Part shown: positions 1 to 7,773 of the stretch, one piece after another
Position numbering within the stretch: the stretch's first letter is position 1
Layout of the letters: every line of letters starts with the position of its first letter
From: Clostridium sp. 1001271st1 H5
GTDB lineage: Bacteria; Bacillota; Clostridia; Lachnospirales; Lachnospiraceae
Reading direction: 5' to 3'
DNA length: 43,765 nucleotides
Assembly: GCF_005845215.1 (NCBI RefSeq)
Contig: NZ_SPHO01000033.1
Span: 1-43,765, forward strand
The notes under the pieces: generated by a model
Seen by the model: the letters and a program-made list of their open reading frames with translations, nothing else
The model's database searches: none
Told to the model about the DNA's origin: nothing
Made by a program: the position numbers and the translations under genes

Positions 1-58
1 GGTTCTAACCCATGGCTTAGCACCATTTTTTTAGTTCAACTCCGAAAGACAGGTAGTA

Positions 59-68
59 TAAACGTTTA
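59..68. promoter_or_regulatory. Palindromic LacI-type operator
   Basis: The sequence TAAACGTTTA is a perfect 10-bp palindrome with a central CG, the typical core of LacI/GalR-family and cre operators. It lies about 200 bases before the LacI-family gene that starts at 262. Inference: a binding site for that regulator or for CcpA; it may also serve a gene to the left of the window. Confidence 0.45.
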
Positions 69-186
69 CATATTTTCCATCAAGCATTTTTTGCAAAAAA
101 GTTTAACAGATTTTTAACGCCATTTTTATGCAATCTTCACAATTTAAGAATTTTCAAAAAAGTTTATGGTTTTTTCCGCTTTCATT

Positions 187-215
187 TTGACATTGTTTCA
201 AGAAACCTTTACAAT
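187..215 (+). promoter_or_regulatory. Sigma-A promoter of the lacI-family gene with internal palindrome
   Basis: A perfect -35 box TTGACA (187-192) and a -10 box TACAAT (210-215) are separated by exactly 17 bases. The spacer holds the inverted repeat GTTTC-AA-GAAAC (195-206), so a repressor bound there would block polymerase. Transcription should start near 222, which rules out an upstream in-frame ATG at 166 and supports translation from 262. Confidence 0.8.
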
Positions 216-261
216 ATCTGTGTATGCATTTATAGAGAATCACAGGGAGGTGGACCGGAAT

Positions 262-1272
262 ATGGTAACAATCAAGGACGTGGCAAAAAAAAGCGGCTAT
301 TCCGTCTGCACGGTATCCCGCGCCCTTTCCGGCAAAGGATATTTAAAAGAAGAGACCAAACAGAAAATACTGGAGACAGTTGCAGAACTGGGATACCGCC
401 CCAATACCCTGGCTGTCAACTTAAAAACAGGACGCCGCCAGACCCTGGCCCTGGTCCTCCCGTCCCTGACCAATATCTACTACACAAAACTGGAACAGTA
501 CCTGGAGTCCTGCGCAGCAGAAAAGGGCTATATCATTTACCTGAACAATACGGAATACAGTCTGGAAAAAGAAAAACAGATTCTGGAAAATCTAATCGGG
601 ATGGACATTGCCGGCGTCATCATTACTCCTGTCACCAGCCAGCATGACCACATCATGAAACTGGCTGAATACAACATCCCTTATGTATATTTAAACCGTT
701 CCTTTGAGGACGACCTGGAACACTGTCTCCGCCTGGACAATAAAAAAGCCGCCTATGAGGCGGTCTCCTATATGATTAAGCTGGGGCATAAAAGCATCGG
801 CGGTATCTTCCAGAGCTTTGACAACCGTACCTACCAGGACCGGTATGACGGCATGGCCCTTGCCCTTAAGGAACACGGCCTGGACTGCAGCCCGGGCCGC
901 ATGCTCTTTGACATCAATCCGGAAGACATGGGCACCACCCCCGGCCGAATCCTGCAGCTGCTCCAAAAGCCGGACCGCCCCGGGGCGATTTTTGCCTGCA
1001 ACGACATGACCGCCTTCAATATCTACCGGGCCTGTTATATCCTTGGGCTGCGGATTCCCGACCACCTGTCTGTATTTGGCTATGACGACTGTATCATGGC
1101 CAACTTTGTAACGCCGCCCCTGTCAACGGTCAGCGTCCCGGTCCGCAGGCTGGCCGGAATTGCCATTGATTTTATCCATGGTTATCTGCAATCCGGTGTC
1201 CTGGCAGAGCTTCCGGTGCTGAAAGCCTCCCTGGTCATCCGGAATTCCGTGCGGAACCTGAACCTGGATTAA
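262..1272 (+). CDS. LacI-family transcriptional regulator
   Basis: A 336-residue repressor of normal family length. The N-terminus carries the LacI helix-turn-helix (TIKDVAKKSGYSVCTVSRAL) and hinge region (ETVAELGYRPN), followed by a periplasmic-binding-protein-like effector domain containing the family's usual IFACNDMTA and SVFGYDD segments. The start at 262 follows the ribosome site GGGAGGTGG and lies downstream of the promoter at 187-215; an ATG at 166 in the same frame is upstream of that promoter and is rejected. The gene converges on the mannose-6-phosphate isomerase gene with only about 20 bases between the stops. Effector and targets are unknown. The palindromes at 59-68 and 195-206 suggest autoregulation. 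Confidence 0.9.
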   Translation: MVTIKDVAKKSGYSVCTVSRALSGKGYLKEETKQKILETVAELGYRPNTLAVNLKTGRRQTLALVLPSLTNIYYTKLEQYLESCAAEKGYIIYLNNTEYSLEKEKQILENLIGMDIAGVIITPVTSQHDHIMKLAEYNIPYVYLNRSFEDDLEHCLRLDNKKAAYEAVSYMIKLGHKSIGGIFQSFDNRTYQDRYDGMALALKEHGLDCSPGRMLFDINPEDMGTTPGRILQLLQKPDRPGAIFACNDMTAFNIYRACYILGLRIPDHLSVFGYDDCIMANFVTPPLSTVSVPVRRLAGIAIDFIHGYLQSGVLAELPVLKASLVIRNSVRNLNLD

Positions 1273-1291
1273 ACCATATTTGAAACACCCT

Positions 1292-2380
1292 TTAGAGTGC
1301 ATCCATATCCTTTCCCGGATACACCATCACCAGCTGTACACTGCCCTTTGGCAGGATTTGGTACGCCTCTGTCCCGGCAGCTATCAGGAAGCTGTCCCCT
1401 GCCTTCAGGCTGAGCACCTGGCCGTCCTGTTCCATGGTGCAGCTTCCGCCGCATACCACCCCCAGGGTAAATTTATGGTTATGCCCCACAACAGCAGGCC
1501 CGGTCACCTCCAGCTTCTCCACAAAGAAGCAGGAGGTCAGCTTTTCATCCACCAGCCCCACCCGCCGATAGGCATCTGTTTCCTCCAATATCCGAGGCTC
1601 TATCCTGCACTTTTTCATGATTTCTTCTTTGGAATACTCTGTATAATCAAAAATATCCAGACAAAAGTCCAGCCCCCGTCCCATGAACCTGCCTTCCTCC
1701 GGCACAACGATTCCCTCACGCTCAAACTCGCACCGGACCACCAAATCAGACGGCTCCATGATTTCCAGCATGGTGATTCCCTCGCCTATGGCATGGGGCA
1801 TTCCGCCCGGAATATACCAGACCTCCCCCACCTGCACCGGAATCTTCTCAAAACAGCCGTCCATCCGGGCCTTATCCTGCTGCTCCACGATTTCCCTCCA
1901 GGCATCCCTTCCCGGTGTGTGCTGGAATCCCAGGCGGATATAGGGGCTGACGCCGTCCCTTACGTGGAGAATGTAATAGCATTCAAGCTTCCCATAGGGC
2001 ATTCCCATCACTTCATTGGCAAACCGTGTGGTGGGATGGGCCTGTACGTGAAGCCGCATGGCTGAGTCCAGAATCTTGAGAAGGAAGCTGAGACGCCAGC
2101 TCCCGTCCCTGCCAACGCCCGAACCCAGATAGAATTCCCGGTTCTCATCTATCAGGTCCCGCAGGAACCTGGGCCCATCTTCCGTCTGCACCGCAGCCAG
2201 CCCCTCATGTGCAATGGGCTCCATTCCCGGATTGGAGGCTTCCACCATGGAACCCACCCATTCCTCGGGCATATTGTTATCCGCCCACTGGTCCTTACCA
2301 TGGAGGCGGTCAATTCCCGCTCCCCCTGTATAATTTCTTCGCACCCGGTTTTCGGGCAGTTTCATAAGTCCTGCTGTCAT
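1292..2380 (-). CDS. manA: Type I mannose-6-phosphate isomerase
   Basis: A 362-residue cupin enzyme that interconverts mannose 6-phosphate and fructose 6-phosphate in the cytoplasm. The zinc ligands of type I isomerases are in place: Q113 and H115 in VQAHPTTRFAN, E133 in GKLECYYIL, and H196 in PGGMPHAIGEG. A second cupin-like half forms the C-terminus. The length is typical of the short Firmicutes forms. The gene is last on the minus strand after the TRAP-type binding protein gene, from which it is separated by about 85 bases containing a direct repeat, so it may have its own expression or be the last gene of that operon. Mannose 6-phosphate as substrate is inferred from family; related sugar phosphates are possible. 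Confidence 0.85.
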   Translation of the reverse strand: MTAGLMKLPENRVRRNYTGGAGIDRLHGKDQWADNNMPEEWVGSMVEASNPGMEPIAHEGLAAVQTEDGPRFLRDLIDENREFYLGSGVGRDGSWRLSFLLKILDSAMRLHVQAHPTTRFANEVMGMPYGKLECYYILHVRDGVSPYIRLGFQHTPGRDAWREIVEQQDKARMDGCFEKIPVQVGEVWYIPGGMPHAIGEGITMLEIMEPSDLVVRCEFEREGIVVPEEGRFMGRGLDFCLDIFDYTEYSKEEIMKKCRIEPRILEETDAYRRVGLVDEKLTSCFFVEKLEVTGPAVVGHNHKFTLGVVCGGSCTMEQDGQVLSLKAGDSFLIAAGTEAYQILPKGSVQLVMVYPGKDMDAL

Positions 2381-2427
2381 TGCGCCTTCCTCCTGTCATG
2401 ATATATGTGTCTTGATTTGCCTGCATT

Positions 2428-2488
2428 ACTGCATCTGCCGGATTTTTTGTCTTACCGCATCTGTCTCACTGCATCTGCCGGATTTTTT
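2428..2488. repeat. 21-bp direct repeat at the 3' end of the binding-protein gene
   Basis: The same 21 bases occur at 2428-2448 and 2468-2488, a 40-base period. The second copy encodes the last codons and stop of the TRAP-type binding protein; the first lies just after the stop, in the gap before manA. This looks like a local tandem duplication of the gene's 3' end. Confidence 0.8.
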
Positions 2489-3527
2489 CAATCAGGTCCA
2501 GATATTCTCCGCCGTATTTCCGGTATACCGGCTCCATGGCCCGGCTCCAGGCGTCCGGGTCCTGGGGTTCCAGAATCGTAACGCCCTCCTTCTCCAGAGC
2601 CTCATATGCCTTCCGGTCCGCTTCCTCTATGGCTGTCCGGTTATATTCCTGGGTTTCTTCTGCCGCCTGTACCAGAGCGTCCTGATATTCCTTCTTCAGG
2701 TTTTTCCAGGTGATTTTGCTTACCAGTATCACCCCCGGCGTATAGGTATGGCTGTCCTTTACATAATAAGGGGCAACTTTATAAAATTTATTATAATAAT
2801 AGCTTACCGGCGGGTTCTCGGCTCCGTCAATGGTCCCTGACTCCAGGGCCGTATAGAGCTCTGCATAGGCTATGGGCACTGCCACGGCCCCCAGTGCTTC
2901 CACGGTATCGCCCATCATGGACGCCACCTGCACCCGGATTTTCAGTCCCTTCATATCCTCCAGCCTACGCACCGGCCGTTCTGTGGTAAAGAAGTTTCTG
3001 GCCCCTTCGTCCATGTAGGCCAGCCCAATCATACCGGTACAGTCCTGGATATTATTAAGTATTTCCCTTCCCAAATCACTGCTGCATACATTCCAGAAAT
3101 GCTCCCTGTCCCGGAAAACATAGGGCAGCACCAGGGCAGACATCATGGGATTTCCGCAATCCACCAGGGACATGCTGTTGCCGCGGTACAAATCCAATGC
3201 CCCCATTTCCATGGACTGGTAACAGCGGGCATCGTCCCCCAGCTGGCCGGAAGGATAGATTTCAACCATCACCTTGCCGCCGGTCAGTTCATTGACCCTG
3301 TCAGCAAAAAACTGGGCCGACTCTGTCAGCACATGGCCTTCCGGGTTCACCTCTCCGTAACAGAGCACTATCTCCGGTTCATTGTCCGCTCCCGCTGCCC
3401 CCCTGTTTCTTAAAACTCCATAACCACCTGCCAGACCTGCAATCAGCACTGCGGCCGCGGCACCTATTATTAACTGTCTTTTCAACCTATTCCTCCTGAC
3501 CCGGACCCATGGCTTCCTCAGTGTCAT
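2466..3527 (-). CDS. TRAP-type (DctP-family) solute-binding protein, membrane anchored
   Basis: A 353-residue protein with a positively charged N-terminus, one hydrophobic segment (about residues 20-40) without a lipobox, then a DctP fold: the early EGHVLTESAQFFADRVNELT segment, the ligand-carboxylate arginine region GLKIRVQ, and DGAENPP, all characteristic of TRAP binding proteins. Such proteins usually deliver organic acids to DctQM permeases, but no permease gene is present. The start codon overlaps the response-regulator stop by 4 bases (ATGA), so the two are translationally coupled, and the kinase gene lies just upstream. I infer a ligand-sensing role for the kinase rather than transport. 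The ligand is unknown, probably a carboxylate. Confidence 0.85.
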   Translation of the reverse strand: MTLRKPWVRVRRNRLKRQLIIGAAAAVLIAGLAGGYGVLRNRGAAGADNEPEIVLCYGEVNPEGHVLTESAQFFADRVNELTGGKVMVEIYPSGQLGDDARCYQSMEMGALDLYRGNSMSLVDCGNPMMSALVLPYVFRDREHFWNVCSSDLGREILNNIQDCTGMIGLAYMDEGARNFFTTERPVRRLEDMKGLKIRVQVASMMGDTVEALGAVAVPIAYAELYTALESGTIDGAENPPVSYYYNKFYKVAPYYVKDSHTYTPGVILVSKITWKNLKKEYQDALVQAAEETQEYNRTAIEEADRKAYEALEKEGVTILEPQDPDAWSRAMEPVYRKYGGEYLDLIEKIRQMQ

Positions 3528-4753
3528 TCCTTCTGAATCCTCATCTCAGAAAAGTACTCCACATGATATTTTAAATTATCCCCGTTAAAATTAAGCTGTC
3601 CCAGCTTTTCAAAACGCATGGCTGCCTCTGAGGTCTTAACCCTTATTCCCGGCATCCGGTTGATTCCCCGGATGATAGTCATCAGGCTGCGGCCGAAATT
3701 CAGCTTCACCGACACATCCTGATATCCTAAAAGAGTTTCCAGCTCCTCTATCATCTCCGTAAAAAGGACACTGCTCTGGTCCTGGTCCTCCCCGGACAGG
3801 GACTGGATAATCCGGTCCTCCAGACCGCAGATTCGTTTCATGCCTTCCGTCATATTGTCAAAGGCAAGCCCGGCCTCCTCCGCAGAATATTCCCTGATAA
3901 AAGATGCAGCCTCCTCATATGCCCCGGCCAGTTGTTCCATTCCCTCATAGGCTCCGCTGACACCGCAGGCAACCGGAATCTTCCGCTCCTCTGCCAGGTA
4001 ATCCCTGGCCCTGGTAATGCAGCCGGTCAGCTCCGTGAATGCATCCTGCTGCGGTGAATAAAGGCAGATAATCATCTGGTCCATCCAGATACTGTTAAGT
4101 ACAGTCACCCCTGCCATGTGGAAATAGTTTTTAAGCACCTCCTGTGAAAACCCTCCCATGCTGACCAGGGCCGGACTGGAAATCAGCACCACCTTAAACC
4201 ACCCGGGTCCCACTCCCCACATGGCAAATTCCTTTTCCAGCTTTTCCCTGTCCCTGCGTCCAAAAAACAAATTCCACAGCAAGTCCTTCTCCAAATCCCT
4301 GTAAAAATCAAAGGCAGCCTTTCCATCATCCACCAGATAATTGGAATAGGACAGCATGGACAGGGTATCCTCCCGTTCCCTAACCCGGGCAATGACCTTA
4401 TCCAGTGTCTCCCGCAGCTCCGAATCCAGGTAGGGCTTAAGGAGATAATCCGTCACCCCCAGTTTGATTGCCTGTTTGGCAAAGGAGAAATCACTGTAAG
4501 CGGAAATCAGCACAATCTGGATATCCGGATGCCTTTTGCGCACCTCCTCCGCTGTCTTAAGTCCGTTCATTCTGGGCATCTTGATGTCCAAAAGCACAAT
4601 CTGGGGCTTGCACTCCTCCAGTTTTTCCATTAAATCCATACCGTCTACTGCCTTGTAGACAATCTCCAGCAGACCGGGATAGCTCTCCTTTATGACCTTC
4701 TCCAGATAATTCCGCTCGTACTGCTCGTCATCTGCCAATATTACACGCAACAT
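3524..4753 (-). CDS. Response regulator, YesN-like but without AraC output domain
   Basis: A 409-residue protein beginning with a CheY-like receiver: acidic pair D8/D9, phospho-acceptor D56 in LLDIKMPRMNG, S84 and K106 in DYLLKPYLD. The middle part matches the linker region of YesN-type regulators. These normally end in two AraC helix-turn-helix motifs of about 100 residues, but this protein stops after EYFSEMRIQKE and I see no DNA-binding motif. The stop overlaps the next start by 4 bases, so the gene end looks fixed rather than a random truncation. The kinase gene ends 12 bases upstream. Output may occur through protein contact or an unrecognised domain, or the protein may be a degraded YesN. 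Confidence 0.85.
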   Translation of the reverse strand: MLRVILADDEQYERNYLEKVIKESYPGLLEIVYKAVDGMDLMEKLEECKPQIVLLDIKMPRMNGLKTAEEVRKRHPDIQIVLISAYSDFSFAKQAIKLGVTDYLLKPYLDSELRETLDKVIARVREREDTLSMLSYSNYLVDDGKAAFDFYRDLEKDLLWNLFFGRRDREKLEKEFAMWGVGPGWFKVVLISSPALVSMGGFSQEVLKNYFHMAGVTVLNSIWMDQMIICLYSPQQDAFTELTGCITRARDYLAEERKIPVACGVSGAYEGMEQLAGAYEEAASFIREYSAEEAGLAFDNMTEGMKRICGLEDRIIQSLSGEDQDQSSVLFTEMIEELETLLGYQDVSVKLNFGRSLMTIIRGINRMPGIRVKTSEAAMRFEKLGQLNFNGDNLKYHVEYFSEMRIQKE

Positions 4754-4765
4754 AACTGTATCCTC

Positions 4766-6241
4766 CTAATGCCTGTCTGATTTATAAAGCTTCAGCGTAA
4801 TCCTCGTAACGCCCTCTGTCCGCCCAATGTGCAGCACATCATCTTTCCGATAAAACAATTTTAACCGTTCCCTCACATTTTTCAGGCCAATGGAGGTTTT
4901 GGGAATGGGCGTTTCCCGGCAGGCGGGACGATTGCTTTCCCGGGTCCGGCCTCCGGCTTCCGGCTGGTCCAGGTTCATAAGCAGTCCTCCGGTTTCCGGC
5001 TGTTCCCGGTCCTCCGGAAATCCCACGCCGTTGTCCGCCACCACCACCTCAATATAATCCGGCTTCTCAGTAATCAGTATATCCACCCTGCCCCCGCTGA
5101 CCCTGTCCTTCAGCCCGTGCTGGATACTGTTCTCCACCAGAGGCTGGATTGTCAGCGGCGGAATCATTACATCCTCGCCCATAAATGACTTGCGCACATC
5201 CAGACAGAAGGTCACTCTCCCCTTTAAATGCAGCTTCTGTATATACAGGTATGACTGAAGCAGTTCAATCTCAGCATCCAGCGGAATGGAAACCGTATTG
5301 ATTTCAATGCTGCTGCGCAGGATTTTGGAAATGGCTTTGACCAGCTGGATGGATGTGTCCCTCTCTCCCAGCTGGATACTCCGGATTACCAGACTCAGTG
5401 TATTAAACAGGAAATGGGGATTCATCTGCATCTGCAGCTCCCGGATTTTTGCCTCGGCCAGCCGTTCCTTCATCTGGTGCGTCTCCTGTAATTCCGTAAT
5501 CATGGTCCTGATTTGCCGTTTCATCTGGTCAAATGTGGCGGAAACCTGGTTCAGCTCCATAAAAGGCGTTTCCTCAATATCCGCTGCCTCCAGGTTGTTG
5601 TTCATGATTTCCCTTGCAGCATCCGTCAGCCGTTTGATGGAATTCAGGATACTGGTGCTCATCTGATGGTTCAGCACCATTCCAAAGAGGCTGGCTGTCA
5701 TGAAAAACACAATCAGAATACTGTTAGTGATTCTCAGCGTCCTGCTGTGGCTGGCAAATGCAGTATTTAAATACTCCAGGTACTGGCTCATCAACTGGTT
5801 GAGACACCGCTCAATCTCCAAATCCACTTCGTCCAAATCAGCCATCAGACTGGGATAGTAATCCCCGTCAGGCCGGATGTAGGACTCCGCCATCTCCCGC
5901 CTGTACTCAGCCACCTGTCCCACAATCCGGTACATCATCTTACATTTCCGGTCATTCTGCATCTTTTCATCCAGGCCCCGCAGCTGGCTGTCAAACAGCT
6001 GGCATTCGTCATAATACTGCTTCAGCGTCCCCTCGTCATGGCTTTTGCTGTACAGCTTAAAATAGGTCTGCCTCCGGTTATTGACAGCCAGCAGCCCGTT
6101 CACCTGCTGGTAATCCTGTAAAAGCCCGTTGTACCGGCGGGATGACCCCACGTTCACCAGGGCATTGGATGCTATGAAGATAAAGGCCACCAGCAGCAGA
6201 ATCAGGTGGTTTCTTGTCATTTCTTTTCGTATGGATTTCAT
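4766..6241 (-). CDS. LytS/YesM-type sensor histidine kinase
   Basis: A 491-residue membrane kinase. Transmembrane segment 1 spans about residues 12-31, an extracellular helical sensor of about 135 residues follows, then transmembrane segment 2 (about 171-192), a HAMP linker and a His_kinase/HATPase pair. The phospho-accepting histidine is H276 in MQMNPHFLFNTL; the N-box is ENSIQHG (370-376) and the G-box DNGVGF (403-408). Between the G-box and GLKNVRERL there is an extra loop of about 40 residues with an imperfect internal duplication (QPETGG / QPEAGG). It is first in an operon with the response regulator and the TRAP-type binding protein, which together could form a three-component sensor. 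Confidence 0.9.
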   Translation of the reverse strand: MKSIRKEMTRNHLILLLVAFIFIASNALVNVGSSRRYNGLLQDYQQVNGLLAVNNRRQTYFKLYSKSHDEGTLKQYYDECQLFDSQLRGLDEKMQNDRKCKMMYRIVGQVAEYRREMAESYIRPDGDYYPSLMADLDEVDLEIERCLNQLMSQYLEYLNTAFASHSRTLRITNSILIVFFMTASLFGMVLNHQMSTSILNSIKRLTDAAREIMNNNLEAADIEETPFMELNQVSATFDQMKRQIRTMITELQETHQMKERLAEAKIRELQMQMNPHFLFNTLSLVIRSIQLGERDTSIQLVKAISKILRSSIEINTVSIPLDAEIELLQSYLYIQKLHLKGRVTFCLDVRKSFMGEDVMIPPLTIQPLVENSIQHGLKDRVSGGRVDILITEKPDYIEVVVADNGVGFPEDREQPETGGLLMNLDQPEAGGRTRESNRPACRETPIPKTSIGLKNVRERLKLFYRKDDVLHIGRTEGVTRITLKLYKSDRH

Positions 6242-6319
6242 AAATCTCTTCTCACTTTTCTGCGGGGATGTTTACTTGGGGGATTTTTCTTCTGAGGTTA
6301 TTCTACAACGGCAGGGGAA

Positions 6320-6350
6320 GAAAAACAAGTCAGACTGAGTCTGACTTGTT
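6320..6350 (-). terminator. Rho-independent terminator
   Basis: A perfect 12-bp stem (AACAAGTCAGAC at 6324-6335 with GTCTGACTTGTT at 6339-6350) with a 3-base loop is followed on the minus strand by a T-rich run. It lies below the lipoprotein remnant and above the kinase operon, so it probably once ended the remnant gene and now insulates the kinase operon. Confidence 0.75.
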
Positions 6351-6403
6351 GGCTGAAAGTAACGTTGGCTAACTTGTTGGCGGGTAAGATATCCTGCTTC
6401 ATA

Positions 6404-6715
6404 CTATTTTATCTTAGCAAGCTCCTTATACTCATGTACTGCCGCCACATCAATGTATACCGCCGGCCGTTCTGTCACTTTAACATTGCCCTGTCCATCC
6501 TGGCTTTCCACTGTCTGGGGCTCCTTCAGCCTGGTAATGCCGAGAATACGTACCGAACCGTCCCGCCACGGAATGGTTTCCTTTAATCCTTTATAATCCT
6601 CGGGACAGGCAGGGTGACGGGCTCGGATTCCTCTCTGTTCAAAAACGTGATTCCTGAATATGCATCTGAAACGGCCCATCCTGCTGCTCCTGGGGAACGT
6701 CGAACAGGCATCTCC
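6404..6715 (-). pseudogene. Frameshifted remnant of a lipoprotein gene paralogous to 20141-21736
   Basis: The readable part contains PEDYKG, IPWRDGSVRILGITRLKEPQ and TERPAVYIDVAAV, closely matching PEDYEE, IPWEDGSVRILGITRMKEPQ and TERLAVYIDVKAV in the lipoprotein encoded at 20141-21736. Upstream of about 6600 the match continues in another frame (GITFLNREESEPVTLPVP against GVTFLNRVESQPVTLPIP): one base is missing near 6600-6602 relative to the paralogue. The last roughly 65 residues and the whole N-terminal two thirds are gone. Similarity fades near 6715. It is therefore a decayed partial copy, not a 91-residue gene. The terminator at 6320-6350 follows it. Confidence 0.8.
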
Positions 6716-6842
6716 CTGGGGGGCCGGGTCCGCCTCCGATAATACGATTCATGCACGGGTAGCCCTTCAAACTATTCTATATTGATTGTCTTGATGCCGG
6801 GTATGTATATCTGAATGGTATAACGTTAAAAAACTACAGCAA

Positions 6843-6900
6843 CCCAACCGGAAGGACGGACAGGTTATGGTAAAACCACCTGTCCGTCCTCCCGGTTGGG
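6843..6900 (-). terminator. Long hairpin terminator after the aldolase gene
   Basis: Arms 6843-6865 and 6878-6900 form a 23-bp GC-rich stem with a single mismatch and a 12-base loop. It lies about 50 bases after the stop of the last gene of the ten-gene operon. A T-run follows on the minus strand after a short gap, and CTTTCT follows on the plus strand, so it may act in both directions. Confidence 0.7.
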
Positions 6901-6948
6901 CTTTCTATCATATTATTGCTTTCCCATACATTCGCCGTGATATCCGAA

Positions 6949-7773
6949 TCAAATCAGTCTCAGCTTTTGTGCTGCCTTTTCTTCCACAGCTTCCATGCAT
7001 GGCCCAAACAGCTTAATTCTGTCGTATTCCTCCGGATTATCCAGAATCTGTCTTCTCAGTTCCCGCCCAAAGGCCAGACGCAGCGTTGTACCCAGATTAA
7101 TTTTTCCCGCGCCGCAGCGGACCAGCTTTCCCAAATCCTGGTCCGGCACTCCTGTTGCCCCATGAATCACCAGGGGCACCTTTACAAGGGTATGGATTGC
7201 CTTTAAACGTTGAAATTGCAGTGCAGCTTCCTGAGCCACCATACGGTGTACGGTGCCTACAGCAACCGCAAGCGCATCCACCGGAGCGGCCCTGTAAAAA
7301 GCTTCTGCTTCTTCCGGCTCAGTATATCGCGGTTTAAAGACAAGGGACGGGTCACTGTATCCCACTGCCCCAATCTCAGCCTCAACGCTTACCCCGGCAG
7401 GGCCTGCCATATCCAGGACCTTGCAGGTCAGCTCTGCATTTTTCTCAAATGTCAGTTGGGAACCGTCAAACATAACAGACGTAAATCCATGGGCAATCGC
7501 CTCCTGTATGGTTCCAAGCTCTGTTGCATGGTCCAGATGAACACATACAGGCACTTCTGCTTCCTGTGCCACATGGCGCAGTATACATGCCAGAACCGGA
7601 ATCCCCATATGTGCCACAGCGTCCTTATTGGCCATCAGGGCCACTGGCCGTCCCTGCTTTTCAGCTGCATGGACTACAGCAGCAGCATCCTCATACCCGA
7701 ACACGTTAAAAGCGGCCAGCCCTCTTCCTCCGCGCTCTGCCATCTGCAGAGCATATGCAAGTGTACTTAGCAT
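6949..7773 (-). CDS. Class II fructose-bisphosphate-aldolase-family protein, IolJ-like
   Basis: A 274-residue zinc aldolase. Catalytic D81 and zinc ligand H82 lie in HLDHATELG, further zinc ligands are H176 (GTVHR) and H204 (VIHGATG), and the phosphate-binding part includes GAGKINLGT. The family covers FbaA, tagatose-bisphosphate aldolase and IolJ, which splits 6-phospho-5-dehydro-2-deoxygluconate into DHAP and malonate semialdehyde. The preceding gene, an IolC-like kinase, overlaps this start by 7 bases, favouring an IolJ-type substrate made by that kinase. It is the last gene of the operon and is followed by a strong hairpin. The exact substrate is inferred; the family alone does not decide it. 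Confidence 0.85.
   Translation of the reverse strand: MLSTLAYALQMAERGGRGLAAFNVFGYEDAAAVVHAAEKQGRPVALMANKDAVAHMGIPVLACILRHVAQEAEVPVCVHLDHATELGTIQEAIAHGFTSVMFDGSQLTFEKNAELTCKVLDMAGPAGVSVEAEIGAVGYSDPSLVFKPRYTEPEEAEAFYRAAPVDALAVAVGTVHRMVAQEAALQFQRLKAIHTLVKVPLVIHGATGVPDQDLGKLVRCGAGKINLGTTLRLAFGRELRRQILDNPEEYDRIKLFGPCMEAVEEKAAQKLRLI

Noticed and set aside
1280..2065. Long open frame (261 codons) antisense to manA
   Set aside because: It is a composition shadow of the mannose-6-phosphate isomerase gene, has no ribosome site and its translation shows no family motifs.
2466..3527. Part of a complete TRAP transporter
   Set aside because: No DctQ or DctM membrane subunit is encoded anywhere in the window.
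6404..6679. 91-codon frame read as an intact small gene
   Set aside because: Similarity to the larger lipoprotein continues in another frame upstream, showing a frameshifted remnant.
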